From NCBI GenBank assembly GCA_022315425.1, contig JAIUPT010000030.1, forward strand, positions 930,001 to 994,000: a stretch of 64,000 nucleotides of DNA, written 5' to 3'. The position numbers and the translations under genes were made by a program. The notes under the pieces were generated by a model. That model saw only the letters and a program-made list of their open reading frames with translations. It was not told where the DNA came from and made no database searches. The DNA comes from Pseudevernia furfuracea. Taxonomy: Eukaryota; Ascomycota; Lecanoromycetes; Lecanorales; Parmeliaceae. The first letter of the stretch is position 1. Each line of letters begins with the position of its first letter. Shown piece by piece: positions 1 through 8,339 of this stretch.

Positions 1-148
1 AATGAGACAACTAGATGAGGAGCAACTATGGACTGGGAGGGAGGGCCATATATGTATGGCGGAGTGAACCTACCAAGACACGCTAAGCCTAAAAGGGAAG
101 TGTCAAAGGAAGGCATGTGTCAAAGGGATGCGGGGTACGCTCGTAACA
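1..148 (-). repeat. LTR of the TGTTACGAGC family, cut by the window edge
   Basis: On the minus strand it begins TGTTACGAGCGTACC at 148 and runs off the window at 1. It matches the LTRs at 1721, 4332 and 11545. Its far end carries the sequence of the 11545 subfamily (CTAGTTGTCTCATT), not the AGCTTGTTAT tail of the 1721 subfamily. It abuts gypsy reverse-transcriptase sequence at 149, so it is an insertion. Whether it is solo or the edge of a full element cannot be seen. Confidence 0.85.
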
Positions 149-221
149 TTAGATATATCTAAACGATATTCTTATTTATAATAAGATCAAGAAAAAACAC
201 GTTAAATATATTTAACTTATA

Positions 222-1712
222 ACAGAGTTTTCGCTTAATTTAATCCGCATTTATGCTCAAAATCTATCATCAAAGACTACTTCTTATCATTATTCAACAA
301 TCACTTGTTCAAATGACTTCAAATTTGAACTGGTAGCTATTTAGAAAGTAGTGTACACTTGTTAGTCATAAAATTTATTATCGCCTTGCTAATCCTTCAC
401 GCGCTTTATTCTTTTACATATTTTCTCACATCACTTCTTTATTCTATTCATATTTAGCTTTGCTCACTTATCGTTTTATATTTCAATAGTACTCTTCTTA
501 ATTGTAGAGCTATATGATCGCTTCGAGACCTTCCGCTTTAAATAGTATCAGCACGACTCGATCTGATTCAAATCGGGAGAATTTGATAACTAGGAAAGCA
601 CTATTAAGTGCGAGATTTTAAGAAGTTTCTCTTATTGTCACGCATTGTAACTTGGTGCACCGTCTTGAATTAGAAAACATTCGTTATATTTGACTATCAC
701 ATCGTGAATAAATGAGATCAATCGAGGCAATAACACATATGTTTAATATCGATATTAATCGATTTCTTCTTTGACATTTTTGTTCCTCTCAAGCAATATC
801 TCTTCAGGCTTCGAAATGCGTTTGAGACGTTTACTTTTGAGTTTCTTGACTTGCTTCGCTAGGAAATGCTTCTTGATAATCTGTTATTGAGTTAGATAGT
901 TCGCATTTCGGTCGTTGAGATCCTTCTGAGCTTCGTGTCGTTCTGAGATAGTCTCTTTATTGAATATGAAGCTGAGATCACGTAATTCGAAGGTGTAGCA
1001 GTCTCAAAACATCATTTTCATATAGTCACGATATCGTATATCAATGTAATGCTTGTGATATATCTCGCTTGATAGTCGTGTAATTTAAATTTGTCTTCGA
1101 GATTTCTCAACGCGAATCGATGTCTCGTCACTGTGAACTATCATATGTTTCTTCTCTCGAAGCTTTTTCAGTTATTCAATTGCGAATTTCAGACGTTGTA
1201 GCTTCTATTTCGATGTCAAGAGAGACTTGTATTTCGAAGAATATCGTTTATATTTAGCTCTTTTGAATGCTGCGTTGACGATCGATGTCGCGATCATACA
1301 CTCAATTTCTCGAGCAATTGTTACCCAGAGCTTGCGACGTTGAAATTTATTCTTGATGACATGTCTAATCAGCTGTCGTAGAAGCCGATCATTGATTGTC
1401 AGAGATCTTCCGAACTATGAACGTCGTTAATGTGCTTCTGTAGATAGAGGATCGAGATTCTCTTTTTTCGCCTCGGAAGCGCGTTTTCGAACATTTCGCA
1501 CTATTTTCTTATTATAATTATTTGCTCTGACTACTTGACGATTTAATACATTATCGAGCTCGCTAAGCGCTATCAGAGCTTCTTTTTTGAGGCCCTCAAG
1601 GTCTTTTTTACCCTTGATACGTTTCATAATAAATAGAATATTATAGATATTTTAATGGGAAAGCGCGTTTTTTCGCGTTTTGAGATGCGAATTAATTAAG
1701 CGAAAACTCTAT
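222..1712 (-). mobile_element. RIP-decayed Tc1/mariner-type DNA transposon
   Basis: The ends are inverted repeats. 222 onward reads ACAGAGTTTTCGCTTAATT, and the complement of 1712 downward reads ATAGAGTTTTCGCTTAATT. Both are bounded by the dinucleotide TA (220-221 and 1713-1714), the classic mariner TSD. The inside codes for a DDE transposase on the minus strand. It sits inside the gypsy RT gene, right after the YLDD box. About 1.49 kb is a normal length for the group. Confidence 0.85.
480..1627 (-). pseudogene. Tc1/mariner transposase remnant
   Basis: An open stretch of 66 codons survives at 1427-1627, rich in Lys and Arg. Downstream on the minus strand the DDE motifs appear in the expected order despite many stops: HSDETSIRV near 1111-1140, QDGAPS near 648-672 and NSPDLNQIE near 558-585. 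This order and spacing are those of the DDE_3 domain of Tc1/mariner transposases. Stop codons and A+T richness fit RIP. It is not functional. Confidence 0.8.
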
Positions 1713-1720
1713 TATAAATA

Positions 1721-1905
1721 TGTTACGAGCGTACCCTGCATCCCTTGACACACCTGCCTTGACACTTCCCCTTTAGGCTTAGCGTGTCTTGGCAGGTTCA
1801 CTCCGCCATACATATATGGCGTCCCTCCCAGTCCATAGTTGCTCCTCAGCTTGTTATCTTCGTTACATACTACACTACGGTTATCACCACAGTACGGTCC
1901 TTACA
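1721..1905 (+). repeat. 5' LTR of gag-only element copy 1
   Basis: Starts TGTTACGAGCGTACC and ends GGTCCTTACA, the TG...CA form of an LTR. A TATA-like ACATATATGG lies at about 1810-1819. AGCTTGTTAT at 1848-1857, about 35 bp downstream, is a plausible transcript start because it is complementary to the primer-binding region at 1908. That would make U3 about 127 bp and R plus U5 about 58 bp. Confidence 0.9.
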
Positions 1906-1907
1906 CT

Positions 1908-1917
1908 ATAACAAGCT
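1908..1917 (+). promoter_or_regulatory. Putative self-priming primer-binding site
   Basis: ATAACAAGCT, 2 bp after the 5' LTR, is the exact reverse complement of AGCTTGTTAT inside the LTR (1848-1857). I could not match this region to a tRNA 3' end. In Tf1/sushi elements reverse transcription is primed by the folded-back 5' end of the RNA itself, and this arrangement fits. The same pair is kept in copy 2. Confidence 0.6.
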
Positions 1918-2771
1918 CATTCCAAACCCTTACCGGGACGCATCTTCATATGTGTTCCAACCAGTAGCCAGGAAGGCACATGGACTGAAATCAACAGTCA
2001 ACCAGGCCTTCAGCCGCGAAGAAACCTTCTTCAACCAAAGAATACCCCTCAGAATACCTACATTCTTCGTGGCAACTCAAGCGGACAAGAACTCAGCTTG
2101 CTACATCCTTTTCAAGAATTCTTCTCCGCCCGCAAATTCGCAAACTTCACCGCCTTCGGGTTTCACACCACAATCACTCAAGAAACCACTCAAGAAACCA
2201 CTCTACGAAAGAACACCATTTCACATATCCTTACCCTTGCCTTGGTTAAGCACGCCAGGAGAAATAAAGTGCTACCCGATTCTCGACGCAACACCCAAAA
2301 CCAACCACCAAAAATTTCACAACCACACATTCAACCCGAGTTCTGAACGTCTCATTCCAAGGACAAAACGTTTCAATACAAGGGGTCTGAACGGCGCTCG
2401 ATTCGGTTAACAAACGCCTTCACAGTACCCTCCGCAAAAAAAACCTTCTCTGCGCTGATACTCCTTCTCCCCCCGCAAAATCAGCTCCGCCTGACCTTCA
2501 CACCTGAATTTGTCAACAAACCACCCCTTCAGGATAACACCGTCACAAACAACACAATTCAAAGTATTCACATTCTTTGTGAGGTGTCAAACGGCTAGCA
2601 AATAAAAAAGTTGCATGAGAAACAAAGAAATTCGGCATCCCGCACCTACTTCCCAACACCGAAATTCCTATATTCAACACCAAAACTTCTACCCCAATTT
2701 CTACGAAACTCATCACTCCCACTCACCCTCTCAATTGTCGATCTCTTGATTGAGTAATCGATTCATTAATC

Positions 2772-4160
2772 ATGAAGTCCTACCAAGAACGCCTCGACAC
2801 GTTTACCTCTACGCCTTATCCCACTTCAACTTCATGGCCTCATAAATCACCACGACTCGAACAGGTCGCTATGGCTGGATTCGAGTATATTGGAGATACA
2901 TATTGGCCGGATCATGTCAAATGTACCGCGTGTGATGCACAGCTTATGGATTGGGAACCAAACGATAAACCACTCGCCGAGCATATACGTGTCTCACCAT
3001 CGTGTTCATTCATTAAAGGTATCCAAGAGAAGGAATCTCAAGAAGCTGCTGAGAAAGAAGCTCAAAGACCCACCCCAACGCCTCGGGATATTGGTTTCTT
3101 TGATCCCTCCCTGCAATTCGACTTTCCAGAACTCCGCCTATACCATGACATTGACGAGTTCGCCAAGCATATTCTACAGTGTGCGGACCAGTACCGTCAG
3201 GTTGATATTCTAGAGTTGATTCCCAAATGTCTTCGTGGTCAGGCATTTGCATGGAGTTAGAGCATTCAGCTAAAAGATGTAACTCTCGCCAAGTACATGA
3301 AGGTTTTGACAGCCAAATTCAGAAAACCTTCGGCGGCTGCACAAGAGACTCCAAAACCAGCTTCTCAAATAGCTCCGCAAATGCCTCAAGAATATCATAA
3401 ATGCACTATCTGCTCAGCATCATTCTCGTCCATCAGCCGGCTGTTAACTTATAGCCAAATGATCACCTGCAACAAGGCCTCTTGCAAGCACTGCGAGGGA
3501 ACCTTCGAGTCAAAGAATCAGCTGCATGAGCACCTTCGAAACGAATATCAAAACTCGACTTCTCAAGGCAAGAGCAAAGCGCCTCATAAATCTAGTCTGT
3601 CACCACTCATCATCGCTGAGAGCACTACTTCTTCTGCTGAGTGCGTTACTTCTTCACCACCCTTAGCCTTACCTGAGTATCGAGCAGTCTCACCTTCATC
3701 GCCTATATACGAGACTGCATCAAAAAACTACCTTACAGTGACTAACCTCTACATGCGATATGCACCTCTCAAGTCAGCCGTATCCTCAAGGATTCGCCAT
3801 CCTCCCATTACTTGTTCCAGAACCGTTCTTCCCACACTCACAGTCAAGGATTTGTATGAGAAGTTTCATGGGAAAGAGAATCCAGTCATTTCTGCAGTCA
3901 AATGGACCCCTGCCCATGGGCGCCAAATCGGGTTTAGCGCAGTCAAACCAGCATGCGTTACAAAGACCCCGGCAATCGACTCAAATTTGGTCCCTCATAA
4001 GGGCGCCAAGACTCGTTTTTTCACTCAGGCAAAAACGAGTGCTCAGCGACTGAATTCTCAACAACAACCCCATATGACAACTACCTTCTTCGCCTCGCCC
4101 CGAGCTATAGCCTATGGCTGCCGACGACGCCATAGCCGGAGGCCCGAAGCATGTTGTTGA
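2772..4160 (+). pseudogene. Gag with BIR-type zinc domain, nonsense-mutated
   Basis: Begins MKSYQERL. Residues 6-80 form a BIR-type motif, C-x2-C-x16-H-x6-C, with WEPND before the His. A retroelement gag-like core follows (FFDPSLQFDFPELRLYHD ... PKCLRGQAF). A TAG at 3258-3260 then stops the frame where copy 2 (5472-6959) has a Gln codon. The same frame goes on to 4160 with two CCHC/C2H2-like fingers and two repeats around LTVxDLYxxF. In this copy one finger His is Tyr (TYSQ) and one Cys is Tyr (NEYQ), both transition changes. It also lacks the Ala/Glu-rich stretch of copy 2. Probably inactive as Gag. Confidence 0.85.
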
Positions 4161-4331
4161 TGACGTCGTCGCCCTCGATGGATTTGGCCTCATGGAGAAG
4201 CGCTAGGGTCAAAAGCTCTTTGTTTTTTATGATTTTTCAGCGACCAAGCATGCATGGCGTTTGTTTTTTTTCTTCTTCTTTTCTTCTTTTCTACAGCACT
4301 GGGGACCAGCGCTTCTCCGGGGGGGGGGTAG

Positions 4332-4516
4332 TGTTACGAGCGTACCCTGCATCCCTTGACACACCTGCCTTGACACTTCCCCTTTAGGCTTAGCGTGTCT
4401 TGGCAGGTTCACTCCGCCATACATATATGGCGTCCCTCCCAGTCCATAGTTGCTCCTCAGCTTGTTATCTTCGTTACATACTACACTACGGTTATCACCA
4501 CAGTACGGTCCTTACA
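4332..4516 (+). repeat. 3' LTR of gag-only element copy 1
   Basis: Same 185 bases as 1721-1905, preceded by a run of G and TAG that acts as the polypurine tract. Followed by the AAATA target duplication. Confidence 0.9.
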
Positions 4517-4818
4517 AAATATATCGTCTTCAGAGACTACGAGAGATCGATTTATTAATAAATATTCTTAAGTGCGAATTTTACGTTTAAGAAATCAAAT
4601 TCTTAAGACTTCTTATATCTATCGAAGATCTACGAATAAATTCAAATAAGATTAACGTAGTAATCGACTAACGTATATCGATCAATCTCAAGAAAACCTA
4701 GTTATTCGTTAACTTTTATAATTTTTATAAACGATTTATTAAAGACTTTTTAAAGATTATTAAATTATTAATTCGTCTCACACGTAAGAAGGTTATATTT
4801 AAGTGATCTAGTAGATGT
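4517..4818 (+). pseudogene. Gypsy pol fragment (RT end to RNase H)
   Basis: AT-rich piece of the gypsy floor between the two gag-only elements. One + frame reads KCEFYV, then EIKFLRLLIS, then FVNFYNFYKRFIKDF and LIRLTRK, matching the end of chromovirus reverse transcriptase and the linker to RNase H. Stops occur throughout. Confidence 0.8.
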
Positions 4819-5012
4819 TGTAAGGACCGTACTGTGGTGATAACCGTAGTGTAGTATGTAACGAAGATAACAAGCTAAGGAGCAACTATGGACTGGGAGG
4901 GAGGCCATATATGTATGGCGGAGTGAACCTGCCAAGACACGCTAAGCCTGATAGGGCTAGCGTAGGTGTCAAAGGTACGAGGTGTCAAGGGATGCAGGGT
5001 ACGCTCGTAACA
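4819..5012 (-). repeat. 3' LTR of gag-only element copy 2
   Basis: Reads TGTTACGAGC from 5012 downward. The polypurine G run lies just outside at 5013-5025 on the complementary strand. One base differs from the partner LTR at 7830-8023 (CTAAGG against CTGAGG as read on +). Confidence 0.9.
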
Positions 5013-5471
5013 CTACCCCCCCCCCGGAGAAGCGCTGGTCCCCAGTGCTGTAGAAAAGAAGAAAAGAAGAAGAAAAAAAAAACAAACGCCATGCATGCTT
5101 GGTCGCTGAAAAATCATAAAAAACAAAGAATTTTTGGCCCTAGCGCTCGCTTTCTCCTTGCGGCGGTGATGTTGATCTCAATTCGGTGACGTCCTGGCGA
5201 TGCCATGTCGCTAGCATGACGTCACGCGGTCACAGGGGTCCTGCAATGGCCTCCATTGGTGAAGAATTGAAGAAATGGTGGCCAAGAATGGTTTTCGGTG
5301 TAGGGTGGGCAGCTGATATTGGATTTGTGGCCGGAGGAGAAATCCAGAAATGAAGGCCTGTGATTGGCTGAGGCCTTCCGAACCGCCCGAACCTTAAACC
5401 TTAATCCAATATCAAATGGTTTTGGCGCAGTCTTCTCCATGAGGCCAAATCCATCGAGGGCGACGACGTCA

Positions 5472-6959
5472 TCAACAACATGCTTCGGGCCTCCGGCTAT
5501 GGCGTCGTCGGCAGCCATAGGCTATAGCTCGGGGCGAGGCGAAGAAGGTAGTTGTCATATGGGGTTGTTGTTGAGAATTCAGTCGCTGAGCACTCGTTTT
5601 TGCCTGAGTGAAAAAACGAGTCTTGGCGCCCTTGTGAGGGACCAAATTTGAGTCGATTGCCGGGGTCTTTGTAACGCATGCTGGTTTGACTGCGCTAAAC
5701 CCGATTTGGCGCCCATGGGCAGGGGTCCATTTGACTGCAGAAATGACTGGATTCTCTTTCCCATGAAACTTCTCATACAAATCCTTGACTGTGAGTGTGG
5801 GAAGAACGGTCCTGGAACAAGTAATGGGAGGATGGCGAATCCTTGAGGATACGGCTGACTTGAGAGGTGCATATCGCATGTAGAGGTCAGTCACTGTAAG
5901 GTAGTTTTTTGATGCAGTCTCGTATGTAGGCGGTGAAGGTGAGACTGCTCGGTACTCAGGTAAGGCTGAGGGTGGTGAAGAAGTAGCGCACTCAGCAGAA
6001 GGAGTAGTGCTCTCAGCGGTGATGAGTGGTGACAGGCTAGATTTATGAGGCGCTTTGCTCTTGCCTTGAGAAGTCGAGTTTTGACATTCGTTTCGAAGGT
6101 GCTCATGCAGCTGATTCTTTGACTCGAAGGTTCCCTCGCAGTGCTTGCAAGAGGCCTTGTTGCAGGTGGCCATTTGGCTATGAGTTAACAGTCGGCTGAT
6201 GGACGAGAATGATGCTGAGCAAACTGTGCATTTGTGATACTCTTGAGGCATTTGCGGAGCTGGTTTTGAAGTCTCTTGCGGAGTTGTTTGGGAAGCTGAC
6301 TTTGGAGTTTCTCTTCCGAATTTGGCTGTCAGCACCTCCATGTACTTGGCGAGGGTCACATCTTCCAGAGTTTCTTGAATGCTTTGACTCCATGTAAATG
6401 CCTGGCCACGAAGACATTTCGGAAGTAGTCCCGTGACATCAACCTCGCGGTACTGGTCCGCACACTGTAAAATATGCTCGACGAACTTGTTGATGTCATG
6501 ATATAGACGGAGTTCCGGAAAGTCATACTGCAGCGAAGGATCAAAGAAGGCTAGGTCTCGAGGTGTGGGAGTAGGTTTTTGAGCTTCTTTCTGAGCAGCT
6601 TGTTGAGCTTCTTGAGCTTCTTTATCAGCAGCTTTGCGAGCTTCTTTCTCAGCAGCTTCTTGAGCTTCCTCGGCTTGAATACTTAATTTGGGAGCGTCGA
6701 GAATCGTTTTCACCCAGTCTCGCCTCATTTTTATGGCAGAGGCACATTTGGGCGATCGACGTAGATGCTGTATGAGTGCGTTATCGTCCTCTTTCCAGCT
6801 GTCAAGATTGATTGCACAATCATTGCATTGTACATTATCATGACATTCTTTTGTAGGGGCATAGACGAATGCAGCCGCGGCAAATTCTTTTGGTTGCGGA
6901 AATGAAAAGGTATGTGGCCAAGAAGAGAATGTAGCGAGTCGTTCTTCGTAGGACTTCAT
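5472..6959 (-). CDS. Intact 495-aa BIR-Gag protein of the gag-only element
   Basis: The likely structural protein that packages the element RNA. Residues 7-72 carry a BIR-type zinc motif with all ligands present: C45, C48, H65 and C72, spacing C-x2-C-x16-H-x6-C. An Ala/Glu/Lys coil (about 95-130) follows, then a retrotransposon gag-like core (about 138-214, with FFDPSLQYDFPELRLYHD and PKCLRGQAF). Two zinc fingers come next, C244/C247/H260/C266 and C271/C274/H287/C292, then a Ser/Pro-rich tail with two LTVxDLYxxF repeats near 355-400. The start at 6959 is in the same place as in copy 1. No protease, RT or integrase domain is present. BIR domains are best known from apoptosis inhibitors and survivin. 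Why one is fused to Gag is unknown to me. Confidence 0.85.
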   Translation of the reverse strand: MKSYEERLATFSSWPHTFSFPQPKEFAAAAFVYAPTKECHDNVQCNDCAINLDSWKEDDNALIQHLRRSPKCASAIKMRRDWVKTILDAPKLSIQAEEAQEAAEKEARKAADKEAQEAQQAAQKEAQKPTPTPRDLAFFDPSLQYDFPELRLYHDINKFVEHILQCADQYREVDVTGLLPKCLRGQAFTWSQSIQETLEDVTLAKYMEVLTAKFGRETPKSASQTTPQETSKPAPQMPQEYHKCTVCSASFSSISRLLTHSQMATCNKASCKHCEGTFESKNQLHEHLRNECQNSTSQGKSKAPHKSSLSPLITAESTTPSAECATSSPPSALPEYRAVSPSPPTYETASKNYLTVTDLYMRYAPLKSAVSSRIRHPPITCSRTVLPTLTVKDLYEKFHGKENPVISAVKWTPAHGRQIGFSAVKPACVTKTPAIDSNLVPHKGAKTRFFTQAKTSAQRLNSQQQPHMTTTFFASPRAIAYGCRRRHSRRPEACC

Positions 6960-7829
6960 GATTAATCGATTACTCAGTTAAGAGATCGACTGGTGAGGGG
7001 GAGGGATGTGAGAGGGAGGGAGTTTCGTAGAAATTGAGTAGAAGTTTTGGTGTTGGGAGGTAATTCTTGTTGCAGGGCTGAATTTGCGGGAGGAGAAAGA
7101 GTATCAGTCCAGAGAAGGTATTCTTTTGGAGGTTGCTGTGAAGGCGTCTTTTGACCGAATTGGGCGCCGTGAAGACCCTGTATATTAGAACGTTTTGCCT
7201 TGAATGTGAGACGTTCAGAGCCTGGGTTGGATGTGTGGTTGTGAAATTTTTGGTGGTGGTTGGTTTTTTGGAATCGAAACGGAGCGGAGCACTTTCTTTC
7301 TCCTGGCGTGCTTGACCAAGGCAAGGGTAAGGATCTGATGTACGGAGGCGACAGGCGAGTTTGGTATGTGGTTTTTCTGCCGCTGAGATTGAGTTCTTTG
7401 ATGTTGAGAAGGGTGGTGTTGAGAATATTCTAGATTTCGGTGTTAAGAATCGCGTAGCACTTTCTTTCTCCTGGCGTGCTTAACCAAGGCAAGGGTAAGG
7501 ATATGTGAAATGGTGTTCTTTCGTAGAGTGGTTTCTTGAGTGGTTTCTTGAGTGATTGTGGTGTGAAACCCGAAGGCGGTGAAGTTGCTGAAGTTGCGGG
7601 CGGAGAAGAATTCTTGAAAAGGATGTAGCAAGCTGAGTTCTTGTCCGCTTGAGTTGCCACGAAGAAAGTAGGTATTCTAGGCTATGAGGATGATTTTTCT
7701 TTTGGTTGAGGCACGAGATCCTCGTGGCTTAAAGGCCTGGTCGACTGGACAGTCTACTGCCTTCCTAAGACAAATGGTTGGAGCATGTATGAAGACAGGC
7801 CCCGGGGGTTTGGAATGAGCTTGTTATAG
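6960..7829 (-). other. 5' leader of gag-only element copy 2
   Basis: Untranslated leader between the 5' LTR and gag. It resembles 1906-2771 of copy 1 but is longer because a segment that includes CTCCTGGCGTGCTT is present twice (near 7300 and 7470). Short open frames in it are shared with copy 1 but have no recognised domain. Confidence 0.6.
7818..7827 (-). promoter_or_regulatory. Putative self-priming primer-binding site, copy 2
   Basis: On the minus strand ATAACAAGCT follows the 5' LTR by 2 bp. It is complementary to AGCTTGTTAT in that LTR (7878-7887), exactly as in copy 1. Confidence 0.6.
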
Positions 7830-8023
7830 TGTAAGGACCGTACTGTGGTGATAACCGTAGTGTAGTATGTAACGAAGATAACAAGCTGAGGAGCAACTAT
7901 GGACTGGGAGGGAGGCCATATATGTATGGCGGAGTGAACCTGCCAAGACACGCTAAGCCTGATAGGGCTAGCGTAGGTGTCAAAGGTACGAGGTGTCAAG
8001 GGATGCAGGGTACGCTCGTAACA
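7830..8023 (-). repeat. 5' LTR of gag-only element copy 2
   Basis: 194 bp, TGTTACGAGC at 8023 to CCTTACA at 7830 on the minus strand. It has the same tail as the LTRs of copy 1 but a different U3 insert (CTCGTACCTTTGACACCTACG region). Confidence 0.9.
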
Positions 8024-8141
8024 CATGTTTAGAAGCATTTAATCAACTTAAAATAGTAGTTATCTAGGTTTCAGCCCTATGTTATTTTGATAGATTCAAA
8101 GAATTTATACTCGAGATCGACTCTTTCGATTACGTCAATAA

Positions 8142-8339
8142 TGTTACGAGCGTACCCTGCATCCCTTGACACCTCGTACCTTTGACACCTACGCTAGCCC
8201 TATCAGGCTTAGCGTGTCTTGGCAGGTTCACTCAGCCATACATATATGGCTTCCCTCCCTGTACATAGACCTTCCCTCCTTAGCTTGTTATCTTCGTTAC
8301 ATACTACACTACGGTTATCACCACAGTACGGTCCTTACA
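8142..8339 (+). repeat. Solo LTR of the TGTTACGAGC family
   Basis: 198 bp from TGTTACGAGC to CCTTACA, flanked by perfect AATAA duplications (8137-8141 and 8340-8344). No internal sequence remains, so it arose by LTR-LTR recombination. Taking it and one AATAA out restores the gypsy RNase H frame (DYVN-NDVL). Confidence 0.9.

Larger units (their letters stand above)
1721..4516 (+). mobile_element. Gag-only LTR retrotransposon, copy 1
   Basis: Complete element of 2,796 bp. The two 185-bp LTRs (1721-1905 and 4332-4516) look identical base for base, and a perfect 5-bp duplication AAATA flanks it (1716-1720 and 4517-4521). The inside holds a leader, one gag-like gene and a G-rich polypurine tract just before the 3' LTR (near 4319-4331). 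There is no protease, RT or integrase, so it must depend on enzymes from another element. Its gag has a nonsense mutation although its LTRs are identical, which suggests movement in trans or very recent mutation. It is inserted in the gypsy relic, 8 bp from the mariner element. Confidence 0.9.
4819..8023 (-). mobile_element. Gag-only LTR retrotransposon, copy 2
   Basis: Complete 3,205-bp element in the opposite orientation to copy 1. Its 194-bp LTRs (7830-8023 is the 5' LTR, 4819-5012 the 3' LTR) differ at one site that I could see. Flanking pentamers are GATGT (4814-4818) and CATGT (8024-8028), a duplication with one mismatch. Removing the element and one pentamer restores the gypsy reading frame (SRC-LEAF). 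It holds an intact gag and no pol. It differs from copy 1 by a longer leader, with a duplicated segment near 7290 and 7460, and a longer Ala/Glu region in gag. Confidence 0.9.

Noticed and set aside
4911..5189. Open frames reading through the LTRs (such as MYGGVNLPRHAKP)
   Set aside because: They repeat wherever the LTR occurs and have no start context or domain. They are by-products of the repeat.
1721..8023. One giant palindrome or a DNA transposon with long inverted repeats
   Set aside because: Each arm has its own pair of direct LTRs and its own target duplications, and gypsy sequence lies between them. Two independent inverted insertions explain it better.
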